A stretch of 64,000 nucleotides of DNA, from positions 744,001 to 808,000 of the forward strand of contig JADJMG010000001.1 of the NCBI GenBank assembly GCA_016709725.1, in the 5' to 3' direction. The number at the start of each line of letters is the position of its first letter. Within the stretch, counting starts at the first letter, position 1. The stretch is from Bacteroidota bacterium. GTDB taxonomy: Bacteria; Bacteroidota; Bacteroidia; AKYH767-A; OLB10. The notes under the pieces were generated by a model. That model ran no database searches. It was given only the letters and a program-made list of their open reading frames with translations, and was not told the origin of the DNA. Positions 39,507-49,500 of this stretch are shown here, piece by piece. Both the position numbers and the translations under genes were made by a program.

Positions 39507-39514
39507 CAAAGGTA
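39507..39514 (-). promoter_or_regulatory. -7 box TACCTTTG of the ATP synthase operon
   Basis: Exact TAnnTTTG match on the minus strand, 31 nt before the atpB ATG. The rest of the 293-bp gap to 39769 holds the divergent promoter of the 39770 gene and nothing else recognisable. Confidence 0.6.
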
Positions 39515-39735
39515 GGCAAAAAGAGTAATGCTGGAAATGCAAGTATGTAATATTGTTGAAAATGAGGTAGAAAGGAATTAGCATGCTATTAATCATCCAT
39601 ATAAATAGAAAAGGCATGAACTAAAAATTAGGTATCTGTCTATATTTTTTACTGCTTCGAATTCTTAAATTGAAGCTAATTGTAAGTTTAAAAGGCACAA
39701 CAACATTCAGTTATAGAAAATTCCACCGAGTTGCT

Positions 39736-39743
39736 TACATTTG
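39736..39743 (+). promoter_or_regulatory. -7 box TACATTTG
   Basis: Exact TAnnTTTG match 27 nt before the ATG at 39770; consistent with the other boxes in this window. Confidence 0.6.
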
Positions 39744-39769
39744 AATTGACTTTTATAAAATTATAAAGC

Positions 39770-41410
39770 ATGAAATATTTAACCACCCTAACCATCCTCT
39801 TCTTCCATTTTTCATTAATGGCACAAACACCCATCGCCTTAATGCCCGACATTCAAGTATCACAAGTGAAGTTGGTCGAAAATAATATCACACGTTTATG
39901 TTATAGTACCCTTGATAGCTCGCTCTACTATTTAACATACGATGGAAATATTTATAAAGTAACGGCTGCTGGGAATCCCGATTTATTAGTTTCAAGCCTA
40001 GGTGATCATGGTTTGCAAACTTGCCAAGGTATGGTAATTGAAGATTCTGTCATTTATATTTCAGGAAATAATAATGTAGACTCTGCCTTTACGACAGGCT
40101 ACATTATGAAAGGAACTTTGCAAACAAACAACACTCGAATTTGGTCGGTATTAGCTGAATCGGTACCATATGCAACTTCACAAAAGTTTGATCATTTCTT
40201 TAGTGGATTGGGTATTAATGCCACGCATGACACTTTACTACTCTGTAGCGGTTCACGTGGCGATCATGGTGAAGTGCGTGATAATAGTGGACTGTTTCCA
40301 AACACGCGCAACTTAGCGATTACGTCAGTTGTTTTACAAATTCCATTAACAGCACAAGGACTCATCATTCCGGATGACACCACCGCATTAGATGCACTGG
40401 AACTTGTTTATGCGCGTGGTATTCGCAACAATTATGACTTTGCATACAATTCCACCGGTGAACTTTTTGGTGTTGAAAATTCAGGCGATCGAGATCACGA
40501 AGACGAAATGAATTGGATGCAAAAAGGGCATCACTATGGATTTCCTTGGGTGATGGGCGGAACAGATAATCCTCAACAGTACGCTTGGTTTAATCCGGCG
40601 GCAGATCTATTAATTAATCATAATAGTGGATCATGGAACCAAGGTGCGTTCACGAACGATCCTGCCTTTCCACAAAAGCCAGTTAATTTAATTTGCGATT
40701 TACCTTGTAGGAATGATGGTCCTGACGCTGCCTATATGCGCGATAGCATTACAGGAAATACTTACGATGCAGGTGCTATTAATCAATCGATCTACAGTTT
40801 TACCCCGCATCGATCTCCTTTAGGATTAGTGTTTGATGTAGACAGTGCACTCGGAAGTATTTACCGCGGGAATGGGTTTGTATTGAGTTATACGCGCGGC
40901 GATAGTACCTTGGCAGGATTCTCTAAATTGCTTTCTCCGTTTAATGATCATTCTGAGGACCTTCAACTTTTACAATTGACTAAAGATTCCGTTAACCAAT
41001 CGTATTCATTTACGGCTACGCGCATCGTTAGCAATTTTAATTTCCCGATTGATGCCGTTTTATTGGATACTAGTATTTATGTTATTGAAATTGGTTACGC
41101 AGGAACTTCTTCTTTATGGAAGATTGATTTCCCGAAAGCGGTGAACACTTCCGTCATTGAAAATACATCTGAAGAAATTAACTTGTATCCGAATCCATGC
41201 AAAGACAAATTACATCTTCAATTTAACTCAGCTGGAAAAAATTCACTCATTACTGTTTATGATGTGCAAGGAAGAAATTTGGTGATGAATGAGATGGAAT
41301 ATAGTGGAAATACAACAACGCTAGATGTTGAAAATCTGGCAGCTGGGACTTATATTTTACAAATAAGAAATGGGGATCAGGTACTCCGAAGAAAATTCGT
41401 AAAAAAATAA
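39770..41410 (+). CDS. Secreted glucose/sorbosone-dehydrogenase-like propeller with T9SS domain
   Basis: 546 residues. Signal peptide MKYLTTLTILFFHFSLMA, cleavage before Q. The segment ARGIRNNYDFAYNSTGELFG ... GDRDHEDEMNWMQKGHHYGFPW (about residues 215-265) matches the hallmark of the PQQ-dependent GSDH six-bladed propeller family (family form GLRNP..L.F...GELW ... DELN....G.NYGWP). The C-terminus INLYPNPCKDKLHLQFN ... AGTYILQIRNGDQ is a T9SS sorting domain. Likely an extracellular sugar or aldose oxidoreductase or a non-enzymatic relative; PQQ ligands cannot be confirmed by eye. Single gene with its own promoter. Confidence 0.75.
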   Translation: MKYLTTLTILFFHFSLMAQTPIALMPDIQVSQVKLVENNITRLCYSTLDSSLYYLTYDGNIYKVTAAGNPDLLVSSLGDHGLQTCQGMVIEDSVIYISGNNNVDSAFTTGYIMKGTLQTNNTRIWSVLAESVPYATSQKFDHFFSGLGINATHDTLLLCSGSRGDHGEVRDNSGLFPNTRNLAITSVVLQIPLTAQGLIIPDDTTALDALELVYARGIRNNYDFAYNSTGELFGVENSGDRDHEDEMNWMQKGHHYGFPWVMGGTDNPQQYAWFNPAADLLINHNSGSWNQGAFTNDPAFPQKPVNLICDLPCRNDGPDAAYMRDSITGNTYDAGAINQSIYSFTPHRSPLGLVFDVDSALGSIYRGNGFVLSYTRGDSTLAGFSKLLSPFNDHSEDLQLLQLTKDSVNQSYSFTATRIVSNFNFPIDAVLLDTSIYVIEIGYAGTSSLWKIDFPKAVNTSVIENTSEEINLYPNPCKDKLHLQFNSAGKNSLITVYDVQGRNLVMNEMEYSGNTTTLDVENLAAGTYILQIRNGDQVLRRKFVKK

Positions 41411-41431
41411 TTATACCAATTATAATTATTT
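41405..41431 (+). terminator. AT-only hairpin overlapping the stop codon
   Basis: AAATAATTATA (41405-41415), loop CCAAT, TATAATTATTT (41421-41431): perfect 11-bp stem, but no GC pairs, so its strength as a terminator is doubtful. Confidence 0.35.
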
Positions 41432-41870
41432 AAAAGTCCAAATAATCATAATAATATTTCTGCCCAGTAGTTTATTACACTAACTCTGACCTTAACTTAA
41501 TTTTATTCTATTCAAATAAGAGTGATCTGGTTAACCAGATATCTTTAATATAAATTTTAGTTTAAAATTAAGATTTTAGGCATCTTTTACTTGTTACTTT
41601 CTTTTACGTGAAAAGAAAGTAACCAAAGAAAGCACGCCACCCAACACCAACCAATTTTTGCAGACCATGCTTTCTACTTTCTTCCGCAACCACTGAACAA
41701 TCTTTTGTGCTATCTCTTTACTTCATCGCTAAAGCAAAAATCGGTTCGCGCTGTTGCGTGGACGACCTCCGCACTGTTCCGTATGATATTATTTTTTTTA
41801 AAAATTATTGCTCGAAATATTGTTCGCTGTGTGCTTAAATAATTGGATTACTTAATATGTATAGCTGATC
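41411..41870. repeat. Convergent intergenic region with an extragenic hairpin repeat
   Basis: 460 bp without a gene. GTTACTTTCTTTT (41593-41605), loop ACGTG, AAAAGAAAGTAAC (41611-41623) is a perfect 13-bp inverted repeat, followed by aaccaaagaaagc. A similar hairpin is familiar to me as an extragenic repeat in Bacteroidota genomes (memory, not checked). The rest (41640-41860) is repeat-like, non-coding sequence. Confidence 0.55.
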
Positions 41871-44510
41871 CTACCATTTAATAATTTTCTTACTTTTCGT
41901 TACTCCATCAACGTTATACTGCAACAAATATACACCTTGGTGTAAGGATGAAATATCAAATTGCTGTTTCAGTTCACTCGACATTATCTTTCCATCGAAA
42001 AGCGATTTCACTTTTTGTCCGAAGAGATTGTATACCTCAAGATTAATTCTCTTCCCTTGAGTATTTGATACTTGAATATTTATTTCCTGTGAAGATGGGT
42101 TGGGATAGACAAACAATTTCGATGCACTTATTTGATCAGCCAATCCTGTAAATAATAGTATATCTGTTTTTGCTGTGTTAGTGATCACAGGTTCATTAAA
42201 ATCAAAATAAATGGCTGCAAAATTCTTGATGGAATCACCCACTTGCAAATTCGATTTTGGTTTTATTTTATAACGAACAAACCCATGACTTGCGGGTTCA
42301 TTCACATTGCTATCGGGCAAAAGAATATTGTTAAACAAAAATTCCATGTTGCGCTCGTGATAAATGAAACGCATCTCCATAGTGTGCGAAGCGGCTACAA
42401 ACTCAAGCGAATTCAAATCGAGTTTCATCGTATCCAATGGATTCAAAATTTTTACGGTGAAGGCGGTATCAGTCCCTGTATTTTGAAAGCGAACTAAATA
42501 ATCGAGAAAAGGTGGATTCGGAAATACATTTGAATACAAGGTATCTTGATCTACACTAATATCATTGGGATCAAAACTACCAGTGACTGTCACTTCCCAC
42601 GTAGCATTATTACAACTGGGGTTTACATCATTTACAATAGGAAATATTTGCGCATACGAATTCAAAATGGTTCCGATGGGAATAGCAGAAGACAAATTTA
42701 CTGTTACCAAAATTTGTCCCGTTTGAAAAGGAGATATTGAAGACAAATTCCATACGACAGAATCAGGATAGATTGCGCTGGGAGTTATACTAGATGAAAC
42801 AAAACTAATATTCGGGAATATTCGAAAAACAATTCTTGGGCTTTGTGTTGTGGTTCCAACGTTCTCGTAATTCAGCATATAGCTGCCATTGAAACCGGGG
42901 CGGAATGCTCCTAATGGAGTGATGGTCATGCAGAGGTCGTCGAAATTGCCTAATGGTTGGTGTGCAAAGTCGTTGAGGGAGTCTCTTTGCAAAATACTGT
43001 TAAAGCTTGCAGTATGTACTAATGGATTCGGGCTATAGTAGGGAATGATATAAGAAGGGCTGATATGATATAGCCCGGTATCAAAAACTGCAAGTGAATA
43101 ATTACCGTAGGAATTGGTAAAGGAAAAACGTCCGGTAGTTGATTCAGTAATTTTGAGACCGGCAAGTTCCTGCTCACCGGAAGTGTATGTACTATCCAGA
43201 CTATTATCTATAAAGCATTTTCCATTAATTAGATTATAATCCAGTTTTACCTGCATAAACCAACAATCACCAACTCCGGCGTTACCTGATGTTTTATCAC
43301 CTGAAAACTCTGAAGTACTAACTCCACCAATAATCAATTTATTATCATTAGTTGAAATTAATGATGTTAGTTCATCCCATGAAGAACCACCGATGGAATT
43401 TTGCCAAATTAAATTTCCGCTAGAATCCAATCCAACAATCCAATAATCTTTATACCCCTGTGATAGTTCCGACTTATCACCTGAAATATTGGACTCGGAA
43501 TAACCACCGCAAATAAAGCCTCCCTCCACTGTAGGAACTATACAACTTAAAACATCATTCAAAGCTCCTCCTATAGTTTTATCCCACACCATAGTACCAT
43601 TTGGACGAAGTTTTAAAATCCAATAATCCATTAATCCCTTACTATCTTCTGACTTATTACCTGAAGCATTCGAATTTGAACCGCCGCCAATTAAAAGTCC
43701 TCCATCTGAGGTCGTGATAAAGTTAGTAAATGAATCAGTACCTTGACCTCCAAACATTCTCCACCAAATTATATTTCCACTTGCATCCAGCTTATAAATA
43801 GAAAATTGAGAGGAATTCGCGCTGGACCCTTTAATACCTCCTACAAATATGTTTCCCAAGCTATCCAACATTAATTTACTAAAAGAATCCGTCCCACTCG
43901 TACCTAATGATTTTTGCCAAATAATATTTCCGGAGGAGTTTAATCTTAAAAGCCAAATATCCCAACCACCAATAATTGGTATTGTTTTATCACCCGAAAC
44001 ATTAGACCAAGACTCTCCCGCACACACGAAACCTCCATCGGCTGTTTCGACAATATCGGGGAGCCAATCAAACCCATCACCTCCATAGGTCTTATCCCAC
44101 ATAATGTTACCTAACGAATCAATCTTTACAATCCAGTAATCATACTCTCCTCTACAGTTCTGGGACTTATCACCGGAACTATCACTGGAAGAATGTCCAG
44201 CAAGAATATATCCACCATCTGAAGTTGGCTTAAGTGTCATTAGTTCATCATCATAACTGGTCCCTATAGTTTTACTCCAAACAACGTTTCTATTCTCATC
44301 AAACTTAGTAACCATATAATCTGAACTGAAATTACCTTGTGTATAATAATCTGAACCAATTATAAAACCACTATCGCCAGTTATAACAATTGAACGCAAA
44401 AAATCCCAATTGGAATTCCCAAAATTCTTCTGCCATTCTATCTCCTGAGCTAAACCACCGGACCCATTAAAAAAAATCAAAATAAAAAGAACTCGAACAA
44501 ATGCTTTCAT
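41871..44510 (-). CDS. Secreted seven-bladed propeller protein with T9SS domain
   Basis: The open frame reaches 44534, but ATG 44510 starts the signal peptide MKAFVRVLFILIFFNGSGGLA, and the -7 box at 44532-44539 would overlap the upstream start. Residues about 25-415 contain seven repeats like GGYSESNISGDKSE ... DYWIVGLDSSGNLIWQNSIGG, enough for a seven-bladed beta-propeller. Then a carboxypeptidase-regulatory-like segment (GKCFIDNSLDSTYTSGEQEL), a DUF11-like Ig region with the SFDPNDISVDQ motif and YKIKPKSNLQVGDSIKNFAAIYFDFNEPVITN, and a T9SS domain (LFVYPNPSSQEINIQV ... HQGVYLLQYNVDG). This arrangement is common in Bacteroidota. Function unknown. Confidence 0.8.
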   Translation of the reverse strand: MKAFVRVLFILIFFNGSGGLAQEIEWQKNFGNSNWDFLRSIVITGDSGFIIGSDYYTQGNFSSDYMVTKFDENRNVVWSKTIGTSYDDELMTLKPTSDGGYILAGHSSSDSSGDKSQNCRGEYDYWIVKIDSLGNIMWDKTYGGDGFDWLPDIVETADGGFVCAGESWSNVSGDKTIPIIGGWDIWLLRLNSSGNIIWQKSLGTSGTDSFSKLMLDSLGNIFVGGIKGSSANSSQFSIYKLDASGNIIWWRMFGGQGTDSFTNFITTSDGGLLIGGGSNSNASGNKSEDSKGLMDYWILKLRPNGTMVWDKTIGGALNDVLSCIVPTVEGGFICGGYSESNISGDKSELSQGYKDYWIVGLDSSGNLIWQNSIGGSSWDELTSLISTNDNKLIIGGVSTSEFSGDKTSGNAGVGDCWFMQVKLDYNLINGKCFIDNSLDSTYTSGEQELAGLKITESTTGRFSFTNSYGNYSLAVFDTGLYHISPSYIIPYYSPNPLVHTASFNSILQRDSLNDFAHQPLGNFDDLCMTITPLGAFRPGFNGSYMLNYENVGTTTQSPRIVFRIFPNISFVSSSITPSAIYPDSVVWNLSSISPFQTGQILVTVNLSSAIPIGTILNSYAQIFPIVNDVNPSCNNATWEVTVTGSFDPNDISVDQDTLYSNVFPNPPFLDYLVRFQNTGTDTAFTVKILNPLDTMKLDLNSLEFVAASHTMEMRFIYHERNMEFLFNNILLPDSNVNEPASHGFVRYKIKPKSNLQVGDSIKNFAAIYFDFNEPVITNTAKTDILLFTGLADQISASKLFVYPNPSSQEINIQVSNTQGKRINLEVYNLFGQKVKSLFDGKIMSSELKQQFDISSLHQGVYLLQYNVDGVTKSKKIIKW

Positions 44511-44531
44511 GGGGTTGGAAATTAGGTAAAT

Positions 44532-44539
44532 CAAATTTA
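44532..44539 (-). promoter_or_regulatory. -7 box TAAATTTG
   Basis: Exact TAnnTTTG match on the minus strand, 22 nt before ATG 44510; it decides the start of that gene. Confidence 0.55.
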
Positions 44540-44563
44540 CTACTTTTCACGTGATTCCCAAAT

Positions 44564-44591
44564 AAAAAAGGGGCAAGTATCCACTTGCCCC
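44564..44591 (-). terminator. Rho-independent terminator of the padR operon
   Basis: On the minus strand GGGGCAAGT, loop GGAT, ACTTGCCCC then TTTTTT: perfect 9-bp stem, 20 nt after the stop of the 44612 gene. Confidence 0.88.
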
Positions 44592-44611
44592 TCGCTTTAC
44601 TGCTTAATTTC

Positions 44612-45775
44612 TTATTTCTCTCCCATTAACATCCGCTCATTCTGTAAAATGCACATCTGGAGTTGTATAATTCCATTGAGGGCTTCGGTGCTGCGTAGTT
44701 GATACATGTCAATCACATTGGAGTGCAGTGGCATCAATTTTCCACCTGCTTTTGCTACATAATTGGCATTGTAATTTTTTACATAATCGCGCAGTGCAGT
44801 GATTTTTTGCTGCATGCCTTGGTCTTCGTTCATGTATTTGTCGACACGACCATCTCCCAACCAAATATCCTTGCTTTCGAAATCTTCACCAATGGTATTG
44901 GTTCCTACTTCAAAATACACAATTTTTTGTTTGATGTCTTCACAAAGTTGATTTAGATTTTTTACTTCAGGATTGTTTTGTAAAATCATTGAATTAGCGG
45001 CTGCCGATTGCATCAACAAGCGCTTTTCATTTTCCAATATCCTTTCATTGATTAAATAATCCTTAGTCATTTGAATTCCCATTAACTTACTTCCTGCCGG
45101 TGATCGCACTAACGTGAGAAACAATCCGCATCCTGTTAAAATAAGAATGGACGATACAACCGTGTTCACTTTTGTCTCCGGATTTCTGAAGCCCGTGAAA
45201 AAATAAACCGGAAGAAATACAAATAATAAAATGAGCAAGGATGTTAGTGCCATCATATTGGCGCCCGGCCAAAACATAATTTTGAACAGAATTCCCAGTG
45301 CCATTAATATCCCCGCGAAGGTTCCTAATCCGATGAGTACTTTGTTCTTCGCTTCCTTTTGTTCTTTTATTTTCAATAAAAATAAAAGGGGAAGAAATAC
45401 AAAACTAATCAACCCAATTCCCAATACAATTCCTAACGATGCCCCGGGCATATGCAAGAACTTTAATATAATTCCTATGGTGAGAAAGGAGGCTGCTACG
45501 ACTCCGCTCACCAACATTGTTTTTTTCATGACGTAATAATTTTTGAATGTAAGCAGAGAGATGGTTTCCTCTTCAATTTCTCTTAACTCCTTCTTGTAGA
45601 ATTTTTTTATGGTAGAGAAATAGAATTGCTCGAAGTCTCCGTTTTCTTCGAGTTCTTGTTCAATGATGCAACAAATATGATCCAGGAGATTTGACTGCAG
45701 GTCCTCCAGCTCCACGCCATTACGTCTAATGTCGTCGAGTATAAAATCAATTTGCTTTTCGTTGAGGCAATACAT
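44612..45775 (-). CDS. GldL-like multi-pass membrane protein
   Basis: 387 residues. N-terminal soluble part with NLLDHICCIIEQELEENGDFEQFY, a pattern seen in Bacteroidota membrane proteins paired with PadR regulators. Six membrane helices (about 85-230) follow, with repeated motifs LKFLHMPGAS and LFKIMFWPGANM. These echo the K.(M/L)HWPGA motif of the gliding/T9SS motor protein GldL, so the two helical pairs may derive from it. The C-terminal about 140 residues are soluble and helical (NERILENEKRLLMQ...). The ATG directly follows the TAA of padR, so the two are translationally coupled. Function unknown; it may be the envelope-stress target controlled by the PadR protein. Confidence 0.7.
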   Translation of the reverse strand: MYCLNEKQIDFILDDIRRNGVELEDLQSNLLDHICCIIEQELEENGDFEQFYFSTIKKFYKKELREIEEETISLLTFKNYYVMKKTMLVSGVVAASFLTIGIILKFLHMPGASLGIVLGIGLISFVFLPLLFLLKIKEQKEAKNKVLIGLGTFAGILMALGILFKIMFWPGANMMALTSLLILLFVFLPVYFFTGFRNPETKVNTVVSSILILTGCGLFLTLVRSPAGSKLMGIQMTKDYLINERILENEKRLLMQSAAANSMILQNNPEVKNLNQLCEDIKQKIVYFEVGTNTIGEDFESKDIWLGDGRVDKYMNEDQGMQQKITALRDYVKNYNANYVAKAGGKLMPLHSNVIDMYQLRSTEALNGIIQLQMCILQNERMLMGEK

Positions 45776-46117
45776 TTATGCAATATCTGTTTTGATATCC
45801 AATAGAAATTTCATGGTATTCATGAAATCGGCAAACTCCGAAATTTTTTCTTTCGATACATTCTTTCCCTTCGGACTTAACGAATAATATTTTCGAACTC
45901 GTTTACCGATGTATTCTGTTTCTGTGGTTAAAATTCCATCCGCTTCTAATGCATGTAAAGAAGGATACAAAGCACCTTCCGTTAATTGAATTCTATCATG
46001 CGTTAATTCTTTCACACGTTGTGTAATTTCGTAACCATACATTCGTTTATTGTCTTTCAACAATTTTAAGATGATGGTTTTTAAGGTGCCTTTTATGAGT
46101 TCAGATGAGTAAATCAT
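45776..46117 (-). CDS. PadR family transcriptional regulator
   Basis: The open frame begins at 46144, but ATG 46117 (MIYSSELIKGTLKTIILKLL) matches the family start, and the -7 box at 46142-46149 covers the upstream ATG. 113 residues: a winged helix with MYGYEITQRVKELTHDRIQLTEGALYPSLHALEADGIL, the hallmark of PadR (PF03551), then a short C-terminal helix. Such small PadR proteins usually repress their own operon, here with the GldL-like gene that follows without a gap. Confidence 0.92.
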   Translation of the reverse strand: MIYSSELIKGTLKTIILKLLKDNKRMYGYEITQRVKELTHDRIQLTEGALYPSLHALEADGILTTETEYIGKRVRKYYSLSPKGKNVSKEKISEFADFMNTMKFLLDIKTDIA

Positions 46118-46141
46118 GTTGCAAATATTAAATTTATAACG

Positions 46142-46149
46142 CAAATATA
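46142..46149 (-). promoter_or_regulatory. -7 box TATATTTG of the padR operon
   Basis: Exact TAnnTTTG match, 24 nt before ATG 46117. Confidence 0.55.
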
Positions 46150-46491
46150 CATTAGATTCTTATGTATTGGACTTTTTTGCATACAAATTTTCATATTTAA
46201 TTGATTAACAATTCAATAAATTGACATCTGGAAATATAAAATTATAGACAAGCCTATTTTCTAAGCCAAAAAACACATCTAACAAAAGTATTTTTTACAT
46301 AGTTCCACCAACCACAATATAGACAGAAAGGAATTCGTTAGAGAATTAGTTAAGTGGTTCTTTAGAGTTAGTACTAGAGTACGATTGATTAGATAAAAGG
46401 GGCTGGATGCATTGTGAAAATCACAAGGTGTTTGGTCCTTTTTTTATTACAACTAGTTATGCGTTCTTTTCATTTCATGAAAAATGACATT
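46150..46491. other. Intergenic region with an orphan hairpin
   Basis: No gene. On the plus strand AAAAGG (46395-46400) ... TTGTGA-AAA-TCACAA (46412-46426) ... CCTTTTTTT (46437-46445) can fold into a stem ending in a T run, but there is no plus-strand gene upstream. It may be a short RNA or chance. Confidence 0.3.
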
Positions 46492-46521
46492 AAAAAAAGG
46501 ACCCTGCTAAAGAGGGTCCTT
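46492..46521 (-). terminator. Rho-independent terminator of the M4 gene
   Basis: On the minus strand AAGGACCCT, loop CTTTAGC, AGGGTCCTT then TTTTT: perfect 9-bp stem, about 30 nt after the stop at 46550. Confidence 0.9.
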
Positions 46522-46549
46522 ATTCAAAATTATTTTATTTCTACTTAAA

Positions 46550-49500
46550 TTATTCTGTCTTCACAATTTTCTTCAAGAGATAAGAATCATCGGTTGATAT
46601 TTTCACAAAATAAATTCCAGATTCATTTAAACGAATGGTGAAAGAATAATTCCCTGCTGACAAATTATCTGATTCAAAAACATTTTCAATATTTTGACCC
46701 AGTAAATTCAGCACCTCAATTCGAATACTTCCATTAGTTTGCCATGCAAAACTCAATTCAGTATGATCTCTGAAAGGATTCGGTTGCAGCGATAAATTTA
46801 GCAACGAATTATTCTCCAATAAGCTTACATTGTTTTTTATGAAGACTGTATAATCTTCAAATTGACCATTCAGAGGGGCTTGACATGGCAACAAGGAAGG
46901 AGCCGATGCATTATCAGCACCCACACGCATCCGCAGTGGAGTGTTATACACGCCTGCATTGGGTATTAAAACATTTCCTGAATGAACAGACGTACCGGCA
47001 TTGGATGTAAAAATAATTTCATTGGTAAGAAAGAAACCATCATTATTATAATCAATCCATGCCTTAACATTTTCTTGAACCAAACTATCTGTCGTTACAG
47101 AAATGGTATAGGTGTAACCTGCAACCAATGTGGTGGTATCGGTACAAGCATAATCTTGAAATCCTTCCATTCCATCTCCACTACTTCGATTAATATTTCC
47201 GAAACTAACGTTGTAAATACCATGACCACAACAATAGGATTGAGTTACTGGAGCACAACCCAGCGCGGGAGCATTAAATATGGCACCCGTTTGAAAAGTA
47301 CTAAAACTGGTATCACATATTCCCAAATTACATACGATCAATTGTACAGTATAGGTACCTGGCAATTGATAAATATGTGTTGGATCATTTAGTGTAGATG
47401 TAATTCCGTCACCGAAATTCCAAGAATAAGTTGCATTGGGCAAGTACGTTAAACTGGTAAAATCGGCGCTATGACCACAAGAATCACTTGTAAAAATAAA
47501 GTCTGTACATGGAACAGCATCGATGGTTAAATTAATTGGAATGGTGTCGATTGGATGTTGCGGATCATTTGATTCAATTATTATATAAGATTGATGGTTT
47601 CCTGGAGATAGATCTGTGCCGTTAATCGTAACATAGATGATTGATGAATCACCAGGAACCAATACACCCGAAAGAGTATCCAATTCAACCCAGGGAATTT
47701 CACCCTGTACACCCCACTTTATAGCGTTGGAAATTAATCGAGCTTCATTAGCCGAATACGCAAAAAAGTCATTGGCAATAAAAATCACTTTTCCAGCACC
47801 TATGGTTCTATAGGTAACTACATCATTGTTATTGTGAGAAATTAATTCTGTTTTATCAGGATTCGTAATATTCATTGTGTAAGTAGCATTACTTGCTAGA
47901 TACGAAAGCGGAATACTATCTGTAAGACTCGTGCTGGTATTGATTACAGATACATTCGAGTTCCAAGCATTGCCCGCATAATTACCACTAAGCAACCCAG
48001 TATTAAGTATACAGGTTGTATAGGTTGAACTCGCTCCACAAAATATCACGGTGCCACCATTATTTACAAAGTTCTGCAGTGGAACGGAATAATTAAGAAA
48101 CACAGTAGTGCTTCCATTTTCAGGTTCCGGCATTAAGAAAACATCTTTCCCAACGAGTTCACTTTGTAAGCCCGTGGAGGTTGTGGTAGAGGTTGTGGTG
48201 AGCGTATAGTTTGTAAAATACTGATTAATGGCTGCTATCGTATTAAGATATTCTTCATTCATATCTACACCATAAGTAAGTGCCAAAACATTAATATTCG
48301 AAACGGAGTTGCCGAGTTCATTTATTGTAAATGTTAAATCAGATCCACCCGTATTATACACAGTAATTGGAACAACCAATGAATCGGGGCAGTTGCTAAG
48401 TTGAACATTAATAGTAGATGGGAAGTAATTTAATATGGGAGCATCCACCGCGACACCCATTACATAAATTACGGTATCCTGATCATTATTAAAAATCGTG
48501 ATACTGTCTAAATAAGTTCCTACAGACAAAGGTTGAAAATCAACTTTTACAAGAATTGAATCTCCAGGAGGCAGACTAAATGAATTTTGATTTGCAACAA
48601 AGTATGGGTTCGAGCTTACTAAACTAGAAACAAACAAGGTGTCTGTACCTTCATTGGAAACCCATAATGAATCGGTGGAAACTGACCCAACAAATACGGT
48701 ATCATAATCCAACATCGTTTTAGATAAAAGTATGTCTGGTATTCCAACAACCGTTAATGTACATGGTACCACAATGGAAGGATTTACGGGATCATTTGAA
48801 ATCACTGAAAAACTAGAATAATAATTGCCAGAAACTAATCCAGTAGCATTAAATTTCACATCATGAATTGTTGAATCCAATCCATTAATGATATGGTTTG
48901 TGTCTTGAACTATTAACCAATTACCACTATAATCTTTCATGAAATTGATACTGTTTGGAAGCATCTGGCCAAAATTCAGATTATTCATGATAGCATATTC
49001 CCACGTCATTGAAGTAACTAATACTTTACCTGCACCATAATTATAAAGTACAGTTGTGGGTAAAAGTGTTCCAGTGGTTTGAGTGAGGACAGTTGCCCCC
49101 GCAGGATAATTGGAAATTACTCCATGACTTGCAGAATTTCCTACAATCGGATTCACCACGTTCGCTAAGATGGGATGAGTCATGATAAGTCCCAAATTAT
49201 TTGTGCTAAGTTGGAAATCCACTTCCGTCCCTCCTGCTAACTCAACTAAAGCACCCGTCATCATTGCACACTGATGTTGTAAAATTCCGCCATTGAAAGC
49301 GAAATCCTCAAATTTTAATTTGTGCGATGTTAAGGTTGTATAGTAAGCATTACTTTGATTGCCTGTGGTGATTATGTAATCATAATTATGAAAATTGGTT
49401 GCTGCAATTTGGCTGGATGTAATTACATCTGGTATAATACCAAAATTGGTATTTATATAATTTTCAACATTCAACCCCCATGCGGTTCCATCTCGAATAA

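Noticed and set aside
46400..46445. Plus-strand terminator of a real transcript
   Set aside because: The outer stem is weak, and there is no plus-strand gene or promoter upstream; kept only as a low-confidence note.
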